Origin: Silvimonas terrae
Lineage (GTDB): Bacteria; Pseudomonadota; Gammaproteobacteria; Burkholderiales; Chitinibacteraceae
Reading direction: 5' to 3'
Assembly: GCF_014202765.1 (NCBI RefSeq)
Contig: NZ_JACHHN010000002.1
Span: forward strand, 124,001 to 188,000
DNA length: 64,000 nucleotides
Both the position numbers and the translations under genes were made by a program. Within the stretch, counting starts at the first letter, position 1, and each line of letters begins with the position of its first letter. Positions 1-8,514 of this stretch are shown here, piece after piece. Under the pieces are notes generated by a model. It saw only the letters and a program-made list of their open reading frames with translations, made no database searches and had not been told where the DNA came from.

Positions 1-882
1 CTGGTGTGTGAAGACATGTACCCGGTGCAGCGCGAACTGTATCTGGGCGCTGTGGTGGACCGCGGTTCGCAACGCGTGGTGTTCATGGTTTCCACCGAAG
101 GCGGCGTGGAAATCGAGAAGGTCGCGGAAGAAACCCCGGAAAAGATCATCAAGATTGAAGTGAACCCGCTGACCGGCATGCAGCCGTTCCAGGCACGTGA
201 CGCTGCGTTCGCACTGGGCCTGGCTGGCGCACAGGTCAAGGCATTCGAAAAACTGATGCTGGGTGCCTATCAAGCCTTTGTTGAAAACGACTTCGCCCTG
301 TTTGAAGTGAACCCGCTGGCCCTGCGTGAAAACGGCGAACTGGCCTGCGTGGACGGCAAGATCAACCTGGACTCCAACGCATTGTTCCGTCACCCGGACC
401 TCTTGGCCCAGCGCGACAAGTCGCAAGAGAACGAGCGTGAAGTGAAGGCCTCCGAGTTCGAACTGAACTACGTGGCACTGGAAGGCAATATCGGTTGCAT
501 GGTAAACGGCGCGGGTCTGGCCATGGCGACCATGGACATCATCAAGCTCAAGGGCGGTCAGCCGGCCAACTTCCTGGATGTGGGCGGTGGCGCGACCAAA
601 GAGCGCGTGATCGAAGCCTTCAAGCTGATCCTGGCCGACACCTCGGTCAAGGGCGTGCTGATCAATATCTTCGGCGGCATCGTCCGCTGCGACATGATCG
701 CTGAAGCCATTATCGCCGCCGTGAAGGAAGTGAACGTGACCGTGCCGGTCGTGGTTCGTCTGGAAGGCAACAATGCAGAGCTGGGCGCAAAGATTCTGGA
801 TGAATCCGGTCTGAAGCTGACCTCCGCCCAGGGCCTGAACGACGCGGCAGAGAAGATCGTCGCGGCTGTCGCCGCGCTGTGA
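1..882 (+). CDS. sucC: Succinyl-CoA synthetase (ADP-forming) beta subunit, 5'-truncated
   Basis: C-terminal part of the beta subunit of succinate-CoA ligase, which with SucD makes ATP or GTP from succinyl-CoA in the TCA cycle in the cytoplasm. The frame is open from base 1, so the start and most of the N-terminal ATP-grasp domain lie outside the window. About 293 codons of a family length near 388 are present. Visible hallmarks are the ATP-grasp region with FEVNPLAL and DGKINLD, then [15 protein letters not shown], the glycine-rich FLDVGGGA loop and [16 protein letters not shown] in the CoA-ligase domain. sucD follows on the same strand after 139 bp, as expected for a sucCD operon. The gap holds a fold-back repeat described separately. 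Confidence 0.97.
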   Translation: MVCEDMYPVQRELYLGAVVDRGSQRVVFMVSTEGGVEIEKVAEETPEKIIKIEVNPLTGMQPFQARDAAFALGLAGAQVKAFEKLMLGAYQAFVENDFALFEVNPLALRENGELACVDGKINLDSNALFRHPDLLAQRDKSQENEREVKASEFELNYVALEGNIGCMVNGAGLAMATMDIIKLKGGQPANFLDVGGGATKERVIEAFKLILADTSVKGVLINIFGGIVRCDMIAEAIIAAVKEVNVTVPVVVRLEGNNAELGAKILDESGLKLTSAQGLNDAAEKIVAAVAAL

Positions 883-1018
883 GGGGTGAGGCGTGAGGAG
901 TGAGGGGTAACCCGCTGCTCACGCGCATCTTTTATCTTGAGACAGTTATGCAGGTAGCAGTGGTGCAGGTTTTGGGGGTTACACCTCACCCCTCACCCCT
1001 CACACCTCACAAGGAAAA
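883..1018. repeat. Fold-back of tandem TGAGGGG-like heptamers between sucC and sucD
   Basis: Directly after the sucC stop the sequence runs through successive heptamers (GTGAGGC, GTGAGGA, GTGAGGG, GTAACCC). About 70 bp later the complementary strand pattern returns at 978-1014 (GGGTTAC then CCCTCAC repeats). Transcribed RNA could fold the two arrays into one long imperfect stem enclosing about 65 nt. It lies just upstream of the sucD ribosome-binding site (AAGGAA). Confidence 0.7.
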
Positions 1019-1021
1019 GCA

Positions 1022-1909
1022 ATGAGCGTTCTTGTAAACAAAGATACGAAAGTGCTGGTGCAGGGTTTCACCGGCAAGAATGGTACTTTCCACGCTGAAC
1101 AAGCGTTGAAGGTTGGCACCAAGGTGGTTGGCGGTGTAACCCCGGGCAAGGGCGGTGCCGAGCACCTGGGCCTGCCGGTGTTCAACACCATGAAAGACGC
1201 TGTACGCCAGACCCAGGCCGATGCCTCGGTGATCTACGTACCGGCAGCCTTTGCCAAGGATTCCATCCTGGAAGCCCTTGATAGCGGCGTGAAGCTGATT
1301 GTGTGTATCACGGAAGGCGTGCCGACGCTGGATATGCTGTACGTGAAGAAGGCTGTGGACGAAGCCGGCGTACGCCTGATCGGCCCCAACTGCCCTGGCG
1401 TGATTACCCCGGGCGAGTGCAAGATCGGCATTATGCCGTGGCACATCCACAACCCGGGTCGCATCGGTATTGTGAGCCGTTCCGGCACACTGACCTATGA
1501 AGCCGTAGCGCAAACCACTGCGCTGGGTCTGGGTCAGTCCACATGTATCGGTATCGGTGGCGACCCGATCCCGGGGACCAGCCACATTGATGCCCTCAAG
1601 CTGTTCCAGGACGATCCGGATACCGACGCGATCATCATGATTGGTGAAATTGGCGGTTCGGCTGAAGAAGAAGCGGCCGAGTTTGCCCGCCAATATGTGA
1701 CCAAACCAGTGGTGGGTTACATTGCCGGTGTGACTGCCCCCAAGGGCAAGCGCATGGGCCACGCTGGCGCCATTATTTCTGGCGGCAAGGGCACGGCAGA
1801 AGAAAAGTTCAAGGCGTTCGAGAAGGCCGGCATTGCGTACACCCGCAGCCCGGCTGAAATCGGCAAGACCATGCACGAACTGTTGAAGTCCAAAGGCATG
1901 ATCAAGTAA
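1022..1909 (+). CDS. sucD: Succinyl-CoA synthetase alpha subunit
   Basis: Alpha subunit of succinate-CoA ligase, 295 aa, normal family length. It binds CoA through the N-terminal Rossmann domain and carries the phosphohistidine. Residues 12-25 contain [14 protein letters not shown], the CoA-binding motif. [19 protein letters not shown] is the second family signature. [14 protein letters not shown] near residue 245 contains the phosphorylated histidine. The ATG is preceded by AAGGAAAAGCA, a good ribosome-binding site. It forms an operon with sucC and ends at a rho-independent terminator. Confidence 0.98.
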   Translation: MSVLVNKDTKVLVQGFTGKNGTFHAEQALKVGTKVVGGVTPGKGGAEHLGLPVFNTMKDAVRQTQADASVIYVPAAFAKDSILEALDSGVKLIVCITEGVPTLDMLYVKKAVDEAGVRLIGPNCPGVITPGECKIGIMPWHIHNPGRIGIVSRSGTLTYEAVAQTTALGLGQSTCIGIGGDPIPGTSHIDALKLFQDDPDTDAIIMIGEIGGSAEEEAAEFARQYVTKPVVGYIAGVTAPKGKRMGHAGAIISGGKGTAEEKFKAFEKAGIAYTRSPAEIGKTMHELLKSKGMIK

Positions 1910-1940
1910 GCATTGCTTGCGATTGATTGCCGTTGGAAAC

Positions 1941-1970
1941 AAAAAAGCCCGCGTTTGCGGGCTTTTTTGT
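1941..1970. terminator. Bidirectional rho-independent terminator after sucD
   Basis: AAAAAAGCCCGC, a short loop, then GCGGGCTTTTTT. The stem is flanked by A and T runs on both sides, so it can serve sucD and the convergent protease gene that ends at 1985. Confidence 0.92.
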
Positions 1971-1984
1971 TGCTGCAGACAAGG

Positions 1985-2737
1985 TCACTTGCCTGAGGCG
2001 ATACGCGCCTGGATGTGCTTGGCGCGGTCCGTCGAGGCCGGGTGAGAACTCATGATGCTGCTTTGACCACCGTCCAGGCTGGCCAGTTTCTGGAAGCTGC
2101 TGACCAGTGCCTGCGGGTTATAGCCCTTGCTTTTCAAGAGATCGAACGAATAATCATCCGCCTGGCTTTCCTGCTTCTGGGAGAACTGGGCATTCACCAG
2201 TTGCTCGCCCAGATCGGCCAGTTGCGATTTGCTCAACGCGCCCACGGTGCCACCCACAGAACCGACTGCACCACGGGCAGCGCTGACGCTGTATGCCACT
2301 TGCGCCGCTTTCTTGGTGTGGCCCAACGCCACGTGGCCGATTTCATGGCCCAGTACGGCGCGGACTTCGTCATCGGTCATCAGATCCATCAGACCGCTGT
2401 ACACGCGTACGCAACCGTTCGCCATGGCCCAGGCGTTGACGTCTTTGGTCTGATACACCTTGAAGTTGAGCGGGGCGCCATTGACGCTGGTGGGCAGACC
2501 CTTGCTCACCACCGCAAGACGCTTCATGTAGGTGCTGTTGGCCGGGGCCAGCTGGTTCTTGCTGTCCTGATCCTGGCAGGACGCGACGGACAGTTGCTGC
2601 ACGTCTGCATCCGTCAGTGTTGCGGCCTGTGCTGCGGTCATGCCGGATTGCATCAGCGAGTTGGTGTCCATATTGGCGCAACCGGCCATAGCCAGCAGAG
2701 CCAGCACGACGGCGGGCATGTAACGACGGTGTTTCAT
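1985..2737 (-). CDS. M48-family metalloprotease lipoprotein
   Basis: Putative periplasmic zinc protease, 250 aa, of the M48 family that includes LoiP/YcaL/BepA-type quality-control proteases. A lipoprotein signal peptide is visible (residues 1-20, lipobox LAMAGC, acylated Cys20). The zinc site is HEIGH (residues 131-135), with the third ligand probably Glu190 in ESQAD. NFKVYQTKDVNAWAM precedes the catalytic helix as in the family. There are no TPR repeats, so it resembles the short LoiP/YcaL type more than BepA. The gene is monocistronic, convergent with sucD, and starts at an ATG behind AAGGAAACCGCAC. Confidence 0.9.
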   Translation of the reverse strand: MKHRRYMPAVVLALLAMAGCANMDTNSLMQSGMTAAQAATLTDADVQQLSVASCQDQDSKNQLAPANSTYMKRLAVVSKGLPTSVNGAPLNFKVYQTKDVNAWAMANGCVRVYSGLMDLMTDDEVRAVLGHEIGHVALGHTKKAAQVAYSVSAARGAVGSVGGTVGALSKSQLADLGEQLVNAQFSQKQESQADDYSFDLLKSKGYNPQALVSSFQKLASLDGGQSSIMSSHPASTDRAKHIQARIASGK

Positions 2738-3316
2738 GTGCGGTTTCCTTGTTGAGAGGCCAGATACATGGTCTGGCGTTTCTCATTGTTACGCGGAAAG
2801 GCGGATATTCCCATCGGGTTTTTCGCAAATACATCGATGAAATGTCTTTTCAGCGTTCATTGCGCGTAAGCAGACGATGGGTTGGCTGAAAAGATTGGCG
2901 CTGGTGCCTGGTGGTGCAGAGATAAGTCGTACCGCAGACAGAGGCGGCGGGCTTGCCCGACCGTTATGGTGGGCAGTATTGGGTGTAGCGGCTGCGCAGC
3001 AACAACAGATGACACTGTCCTGCCGTTCGTCTTTGCGCCACGTTTGCGCGGCATGGGGGTGAAAAGCAGGTGACGGCGTAAATATGGGGTGTTTTCTTAC
3101 GGCGTTCCGCAAACAAAGTAGATAAATCTATTGTAAAACAAAGATTTGTTGGCGTTGCGTCATATTTTTTATAACAACAACTGTCAGAATGGAGAGAGAA
3201 TTTGCACCAATATGGTGAATTGTGGATGAGAAAAGTGCCGTTTCAGGCACCGCGACAGTGCAGTGCAAAATGAAATGCAGTTGACGACACAGGGTGAAAT
3301 GGACGTAAATTGTAGT

Positions 3317-3331
3317 GCGCAAACGTTTGCT
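3317..3331. promoter_or_regulatory. LacI-family (RbsR-type) operator O1
   Basis: GCGCAAACGTTTGCT, whose core GCAAACGTTTGC (3319-3330) is a perfect 12-bp palindrome with the central CG typical of LacI/PurR/RbsR operators. An identical 15-mer occurs at 3390-3404. The only LacI-family regulator in the window is the rbsR gene inside the downstream operon. Confidence 0.85.
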
Positions 3332-3333
3332 AC

Positions 3334-3354
3334 ATATGGACTGCCAGTCCATAT
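3334..3354. promoter_or_regulatory. Inverted repeat between the two rbs operators
   Basis: ATATGGACT, three spacer bases, AGTCCATAT: a perfect 9-bp inverted repeat lying between O1 and O2. It could bind a second regulator or form a short hairpin. No T run follows directly, so it is not a terminator. Confidence 0.55.
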
Positions 3355-3389
3355 CCCGAAGACACCTTGCGCTTCTTTTTTATCTGTTT

Positions 3390-3404
3390 GCGCAAACGTT
3401 TGCT
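3390..3404. promoter_or_regulatory. LacI-family (RbsR-type) operator O2
   Basis: Identical to O1 (core palindrome 3392-3403). Centre-to-centre spacing is 73 bp, close to seven helical turns, which would put both sites on one DNA face and allow looping. O2 lies 57 bp upstream of the rbsB start. Confidence 0.85.
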
Positions 3405-3460
3405 TAAGTACAAAACCATCAAATCACGTGTAGTTCATATCGATGATGAGGAGTCCCAGC

Positions 3461-4414
3461 ATGAAACATAATTTCCGTCGCCTGGCCGCGATGGCTGTTG
3501 CCGTTACCGTCGCAGCCGTGTTGCCGATTTCCAGCGCTTACGCTGCTGACGCTCACAAGCCCAAAGTGGCATTGGTCATGAAGTCGCTGGCCAATGAGTT
3601 CTTCCTGACCATGGAAAACGGCGCCAAGGATTATCAGAAAGCCAATGCGGCGCAGTTTGATCTGATCACCAACGGCATCAAGGACGAAACCGATACCGCC
3701 AACCAGATCCGTATTGTCGAACAGATGATCGTGTCCAAGGTCGATGCCATCGTGATCGCCCCGGCTGATTCCAAGGCGCTGGTGCCTGTCATCAAGAAAG
3801 CCGTTGATGCCGGCATCATTGTCGTGAACATCGACAACAAGCTGGATAACGATGTACTGAAGTCCAAGAACCTGAATGTACCGTTTGTGGGCCCGAACAA
3901 CCGCGCCGGCGCCAAGCAAGTGGGTGACTACCTGGCCAAGAAGCTCAAGTCGGGTGATGAAGTGGGCATTCTGGAAGGCGTATCGACCACCACCAACGCG
4001 CAGCAACGTACCGCAGGCTTCAAGGATGCGATGACCACTGTCGGCGCCAAGATTGACTCTGTGCAATCGGCCGAGTGGGAAATCGACAAGGGCAATAGCG
4101 TGGCCGCCGCCATGCTGAACGAATACCCGAACATCAAGGCGCTGCTGGCTGGTAACGACAACATGGCTATTGGTGCTGTGTCTGCCGTGCGCGCTGCGGG
4201 CAAGCAAGGCAAGGTGATCGTGGTCGGTTACGACAACATCAATGCCATCAAGCCCATGCTGGCTGATGGCCGCGTGCTGGCGACCGCTGACCAGTTTGCT
4301 GCCAAGCAAGCCGTGTTCGGGATCGACGTTGCCCTGAAGGCGATCAAGGATCACAAGAAGCAAGCCGATCTGGCCGGTGCCGTTGAGACCCCGGTGCAAT
4401 TGATCACCAAGTAA
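3461..4414 (+). CDS. rbsB: Ribose ABC transporter, periplasmic binding protein
   Basis: Substrate-binding protein of the ribose importer, 317 aa. A Sec signal peptide covers residues 1-28 (basic MKHNFRR, hydrophobic core, cut after AYA). The mature protein has the two-lobed periplasmic binding fold of the ribose/galactose family: KVALVMKSLANEFF, DAIVIAPADSKAL, VVNIDNKLD, FVGPNNRAGAKQVGDYL, TNAQQRTAGFKDAM, LLAGNDNMAIGAVSA and VVGYDNINAIKPM. I chose the ATG at 3461 because GATGAGGAG precedes it; an in-frame ATG 18 bp upstream would spoil the signal peptide. It is first in the operon, directly behind twin RbsR-type operators. The gap to rbsA contains a stable hairpin. Confidence 0.95.
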   Translation: MKHNFRRLAAMAVAVTVAAVLPISSAYAADAHKPKVALVMKSLANEFFLTMENGAKDYQKANAAQFDLITNGIKDETDTANQIRIVEQMIVSKVDAIVIAPADSKALVPVIKKAVDAGIIVVNIDNKLDNDVLKSKNLNVPFVGPNNRAGAKQVGDYLAKKLKSGDEVGILEGVSTTTNAQQRTAGFKDAMTTVGAKIDSVQSAEWEIDKGNSVAAAMLNEYPNIKALLAGNDNMAIGAVSAVRAAGKQGKVIVVGYDNINAIKPMLADGRVLATADQFAAKQAVFGIDVALKAIKDHKKQADLAGAVETPVQLITK

Positions 4415-4524
4415 GCGAGCGCGTCTGACACACATCCTGGCGGCGTTGCGCTCACCCACGTATTGCGCGCGCCATGCCAGAACCGCTTCGCTGATTGGTG
4501 TCACGTTGATAAGCAACAAGTATT

Positions 4525-4554
4525 CGGGTGCGGTGTCCCCATGCGCCGCACCCG
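4525..4554 (+). promoter_or_regulatory. Stem-loop in the rbsB-rbsA gap
   Basis: CGGGTGCGG and CCGCACCCG pair perfectly across a 12-nt loop, with no T run behind. Such hairpins after binding-protein genes often protect the upstream message or reduce read-through, giving more binding protein than ATPase. That role is inferred here. Confidence 0.6.
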
Positions 4555-4625
4555 GAGCCAGAACCCGATCCGGTGCCACGGTGCTGGCCAGCCAGCAGGG
4601 TTTGGGCTCATAACAGGACAAGATC

Positions 4626-6185
4626 ATGTCGTCTGATCGTGAAATTCTGACAGTGACCGGGGTCGGCAAGGATTACGCCACCACGGTGCTGGCCGATGTC
4701 AGCCTGCAGTTGTTTGCAGGTGAAGTACTGGCGCTGACCGGTGAGAACGGCGCTGGCAAGAGTACGCTTTCCAAGATTATTGGGGGTTTGACCACGCCGA
4801 CGCATGGCCAGATGAATTATCTGGGCCAGGCTTACGCGCCACAAAGCCGCACCGAAGCCGAAAACGCCGGTGTGCGCATGGTGATGCAGGAACTGAACCT
4901 GCTGCCCACCTTGTCGGTGGCGGAAAACCTCTTTCTGAACAAATTGCCACGCAAGGCCGGCTGGATTTCCCGCCGGCAATTGCGTGAAGACGCACGCCGC
5001 GCCATGGCGCAGGTCGGGCTCGATAGTATTGATCCGGATACGCTGGTGGGCGATCTGGGCATTGGTCATCAGCAAATGGTGGAAATCGCCCGCAACCTGA
5101 TTGGCGAATGCCGGGTGCTGATTCTGGATGAACCCACCGCCATGTTGACGGCGCGCGAGGTTGATCTGTTGTTTGACCAGATCGCGCTGCTCAAAGCGCG
5201 CGGTGTGGCGCTGGTCTATATCTCGCACCGGCTGGAAGAACTGGCGCGCATTGCCGACCGCATTGCCGTGCTGCGCGATGGCCGGCTGGTCTGTGCCGAC
5301 CGCATTGAGCGCTACAGCAGTGATGAACTCGTCACCTTGATGGTCGGCCGTGAACTGGGCGAGAAAATCGACTTTGGCGTACGCAACATTGGTGAGCCCA
5401 TGCTGGTGGTCGAGGGCATGCGGCGTGGCAACGTGGTGCGGGATGTCTCGCTGGAAGTCCGCAGTGGTGAAATTTTTGGCATCAGCGGCTTGATCGGCGC
5501 GGGCCGTACCGAATTGCTGCGGCTGATTTACGGTGCCGACAAGGCGGATGCCGGCACGATCCAGGTAGGCCATCCGCTGCGCACGGTATCGATCCATTCA
5601 CCGACGGATGCCGTCAAAAACGGCATTGCGCTCATTACGGAAGACCGCAAAGGGGAAGGGCTGTTGTTACCGCAATCCATCGCCGCCAATGTCTCGCTGG
5701 GCAATATGGATGCGGTGTCCCGCTACGGCCTCATCGATCACCAGAAAGAAACTGCGCTGGCCCAGCGCCAGATCAGCGCCATGCGTATCCGCACTTCCGG
5801 CGCAGCGCAGACGGTACAAGAGCTTTCTGGCGGCAATCAGCAAAAGGTGGTGATTGGCCGCTGGCTGGAACGCGATTGTGATGTGGTGTTGTTTGACGAA
5901 CCCACTCGCGGCATCGACATCGGCGCCAAGTTTGATATCTACGCCTTGTTTGGCGAACTGGCGCGCAAGGGCAAGGCGCTGGTGGTGGTGTCCAGCGATT
6001 TGCGTGAACTGATGCTGATTTGTGACCGTATTGCCGTGCTGTCTGCCGGCAAGGTGACAGGCACGTTCGAGCGCGAGAGCTGGACACAAGACGCCATTCT
6101 GGCCGCCGCGTTTGCCGGCTACCAGACCCGTGACCGCATGCTGGCCCACCCAGACACCGCCGATACTGCGGCGGCCATGCAATAA
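4626..6185 (+). CDS. rbsA: Ribose ABC transporter, fused ATP-binding protein
   Basis: Cytoplasmic ATPase of the ribose importer, 519 aa, with two ABC domains in tandem as in RbsA/MglA/XylG. Domain 1 has Walker A GENGAGKST (residues 39-47), a divergent signature around GIGHQQMVEIARNL and Walker B LILDEPTAML. Domain 2 has the degenerate P-loop GLIGAGRTELLRL, a good LSGGNQQK signature and VLFDEPTRGIDIGAK. The ATG is preceded by ACAGGACAAGATC. The gene order rbsB-A-C differs from the rbsDACB order of enterobacteria. Confidence 0.95.
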   Translation: MSSDREILTVTGVGKDYATTVLADVSLQLFAGEVLALTGENGAGKSTLSKIIGGLTTPTHGQMNYLGQAYAPQSRTEAENAGVRMVMQELNLLPTLSVAENLFLNKLPRKAGWISRRQLREDARRAMAQVGLDSIDPDTLVGDLGIGHQQMVEIARNLIGECRVLILDEPTAMLTAREVDLLFDQIALLKARGVALVYISHRLEELARIADRIAVLRDGRLVCADRIERYSSDELVTLMVGRELGEKIDFGVRNIGEPMLVVEGMRRGNVVRDVSLEVRSGEIFGISGLIGAGRTELLRLIYGADKADAGTIQVGHPLRTVSIHSPTDAVKNGIALITEDRKGEGLLLPQSIAANVSLGNMDAVSRYGLIDHQKETALAQRQISAMRIRTSGAAQTVQELSGGNQQKVVIGRWLERDCDVVLFDEPTRGIDIGAKFDIYALFGELARKGKALVVVSSDLRELMLICDRIAVLSAGKVTGTFERESWTQDAILAAAFAGYQTRDRMLAHPDTADTAAAMQ

Positions 6186-6197
6186 CCAGGATATTGA

Positions 6198-6218
6198 CCG
6201 CCCTCATGCGAAGGGCGG
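6198..6218 (+). promoter_or_regulatory. Small hairpin just upstream of the rbsC ribosome-binding site
   Basis: CCGCCCT and AGGGCGG pair across a 7-nt loop, immediately before AACAGGAGTGG, the rbsC ribosome-binding site. It could tune translation of rbsC or stabilise the rbsA 3' end. Confidence 0.45.
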
Positions 6219-6236
6219 CAACAGGAGTGGATTAAA

Positions 6237-7271
6237 ATGACAGATCAGCAAACCAATGCCGTCGCCCCGGACGCACCCGCGCCGGCCGCCGCGCCAACCA
6301 CCGCGTTACCTGGCAAGACCAGCAACGGCATCCTGCGGGGCTTGAGTACTTACCTGGGTCTGGCCGGCGCGCTGCTGGCCATGATCGCGCTGTTTTCCGT
6401 GCTCAGTTCGCACTTTTTTACCTACGACACCTTCAGCCTGATTGCCAACCAGATTCCGGATCTGGTGGTCATGGCGGTGGGTATGACCTTCATCCTGATC
6501 ATTGCCGGGATTGACCTCTCGGTGGGGTCCGTACTGGCGCTGGCGGCATCGGTGGTCAGCGTGGCCGCGCTCAAGTGGCAGATGGGGCCGTGGTCTTCGG
6601 CCTTCATGGGCATGGCGGTGGCGGCGGTGGCCGGTGGTCTGACCGGTACGGTCACGGTGGCCTGGCGCATTCCCTCTTTCATTGTGTCTTTGGGCGTGCT
6701 GGAAATTGCCCGGGGCCTGGCGTACCAGTTGACCAATTCCCGCACGGCTTACATTGGCGCGCAGTTTGACTGGTTGTCCAACCCGATTGCGCTGGGGATT
6801 TCACCTGCGTTCCTGATTGCGCTGGCCGTCATGATCGTGGCCCAACTGGTGCTGACCCGTACTGTGTTTGGTCGCTATCTGGTGGGCATCGGCACCAACG
6901 AAGAGGCGGTTCGCCTTGCCGGTATCAACCCCAAGCCCTACAAACTGGCCGTGTTTGCGCTGATGGGTTTGTTGTCCGGGCTGGCCGCGCTGTTCCAGAT
7001 TTCCCGGCTGGAGGCCGCTGACCCGAATGCCGGTCAGGGGCTGGAGTTGCAAGTGATTGCCGCCGTGGTGATTGGTGGCACCAGCTTGATGGGGGGCCGT
7101 GGTTCGGTCATCGCCACCTTCTTTGGGGTGTTGATTATCTCCGTGCTGGCTGCAGGCCTGGCGCAGATCGGGGCCAATGAGCCGACCAAACGCATCATTA
7201 CCGGTGCGGTGATTGTGGTGGCCGTGGTGTTGGATACGTATCGCAGCAACCGTGCCAAAAAACGCGCCTGA
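6237..7271 (+). CDS. rbsC: Ribose ABC transporter, permease
   Basis: Inner-membrane permease of the ribose importer, 344 aa, BPD_transp_2 family. The first 30 residues are an Ala/Pro-rich cytoplasmic tail, followed by about nine to ten hydrophobic segments. Family motifs include VVMAVGMTFILIIAGIDLSVGSV in the membrane and the cytoplasmic loop GIGTNEEAVRLAGINPKPYKLAVF, which contacts RbsA. VIGGTSLMGGRGSV near the C terminus is also typical. A strong ribosome-binding site (AACAGGAGTGG) precedes the ATG. Confidence 0.94.
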   Translation: MTDQQTNAVAPDAPAPAAAPTTALPGKTSNGILRGLSTYLGLAGALLAMIALFSVLSSHFFTYDTFSLIANQIPDLVVMAVGMTFILIIAGIDLSVGSVLALAASVVSVAALKWQMGPWSSAFMGMAVAAVAGGLTGTVTVAWRIPSFIVSLGVLEIARGLAYQLTNSRTAYIGAQFDWLSNPIALGISPAFLIALAVMIVAQLVLTRTVFGRYLVGIGTNEEAVRLAGINPKPYKLAVFALMGLLSGLAALFQISRLEAADPNAGQGLELQVIAAVVIGGTSLMGGRGSVIATFFGVLIISVLAAGLAQIGANEPTKRIITGAVIVVAVVLDTYRSNRAKKRA

Positions 7272-7419
7272 GCCCGGCTGATAAAACCCTGCTGACTGCG
7301 TTGTGCTCATTTGCCGTATTCACACGTACTGTCTTCATTCGCACGCCTTGTCAGCACCGCTACGCTGGGTTTTCTCAGCCGTGCAGTAATTTGATTAACC
7401 AGGAACGCCGGATCTACTT

Positions 7420-8424
7420 ATGGCCACCATCAAAGACGTCGCTGCACTGGCTGGCGTGTCGTTCACCACGGTATCGCACGTGGTCAACCGGACGCGCCCG
7501 GTCAGCCGGACAGCGCGCGAAAAAGTGGAACATGCCATCCGCCAGCTCAACTACGTGCCCTCTGGCGTGGCGCGCTCGCTCAAGGTGCGGGCGACGTCGA
7601 CCATCGGGCTGTTGGTGCCCAACAGCACCAACCCGTACTTTGCAGAACTGGCGCGTGGCATTGAAACGCGGTGCGAGCGCAACGGTTATTGCGTGTTTCT
7701 GTGCAATTCGGATGATGACCCGGAAAAACAACGCAACTACCTGCGGGCGCTGCGGGAAAAACGCATTGATGGCCTGGTGATTGCGTCGGCCGGGGATAAC
7801 TACTCGTTGATGGAAGGTCTGGTCGATAACCACGTGCCAGTGGTGATCGTCGACCGGGAAGTCGAAGGCGTCGCGGCAGATCTGGTCGAGATCGATCATG
7901 AGGCCGGTGCCTATGTCGCCACCCAGCACTTGCTGGCACTGGGGCATCGGCGCATCGGCTGCATCAGCGGCCCGTCGTCCATGGCTGTAGGTACTTTGCG
8001 GGTGGCGGGGTTCCGCCGGGCGATGGGAGAAGCCGGTGTACCGGTGCCCGCCGAGGCGGTGGTGGAAAGTGATTTTTCCAGCCCCGGTGGTTATTACGCG
8101 GCTTCGCGGCTGTTTGCCAATCTGATGCCGACGGCCATTTTTGCCGGTAATGACATGATGGGCATTGGTGTGTTGCGCGCAGCGGCAGAGCGGGGCATCC
8201 GGGTGCCACAAGATTGCTCGGTAATCGGCTTTGATGACATTGAGCTCTCCCGCTATGTCTACCCGGCGCTATCCACCGTGGGCCAGTCGATCCCGCAGTT
8301 AGGCGAACAAGCCGCGCAATTGCTGCTGGACCGGATCTCCGGCATGGCCACCGGCACGCCCCGGCGGCAGATCGTCGCACCCCAACTGACGCTGCGTGAA
8401 TCCACCGCGCCGCTGGTTGAGTAG
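7420..8424 (+). CDS. rbsR: LacI-family ribose operon repressor
   Basis: DNA-binding transcription regulator, 334 aa. The N-terminal LacI helix-turn-helix is at residues 4-23 (IKDVAALAGVSFTTVSHVVN), followed by the hinge helix region YVPSGVARSLK that inserts in the minor groove at a central CG. The rest is the periplasmic-binding-like sensor core (IGLLVPNSTNPYF, DGLVIAS, IFAGNDMMGIGVLRAA, SVIGFDDIELS). It sits within the rbs operon between rbsC and rbsK, and the twin GCAAACGTTTGC palindromes before rbsB are its probable target, giving autoregulation. Effector assignment to ribose rests on context. Confidence 0.9.
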   Translation: MATIKDVAALAGVSFTTVSHVVNRTRPVSRTAREKVEHAIRQLNYVPSGVARSLKVRATSTIGLLVPNSTNPYFAELARGIETRCERNGYCVFLCNSDDDPEKQRNYLRALREKRIDGLVIASAGDNYSLMEGLVDNHVPVVIVDREVEGVAADLVEIDHEAGAYVATQHLLALGHRRIGCISGPSSMAVGTLRVAGFRRAMGEAGVPVPAEAVVESDFSSPGGYYAASRLFANLMPTAIFAGNDMMGIGVLRAAAERGIRVPQDCSVIGFDDIELSRYVYPALSTVGQSIPQLGEQAAQLLLDRISGMATGTPRRQIVAPQLTLRESTAPLVE

Positions 8425-8514
8425 CGAATACCAAGAATATCAACCATTGCAACGCAGATAACAAAAACGGCAGTACACACCGCCATGCGCGGCAGACATA
8501 CAGGAAACAAGGCA

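Larger units (their letters stand above)
2738..3460. other. Long intergenic region between protease gene and rbs operon
   Basis: About 720 bp with no convincing gene: the short open frames at 2860-3110 lack ribosome-binding sites and recognisable protein features. The left end must hold the promoter of the M48 gene. The right end (3300-3460) holds the rbs control region with twin operators. The stretch 3100-3300 is noticeably AT-richer than its surroundings. Confidence 0.6.

Noticed and set aside
2877-3073. Short overlapping frames in the protease-rbsB gap
   Set aside because: No ribosome-binding site, no protein-like composition, and several frames overlap equally well on both strands.
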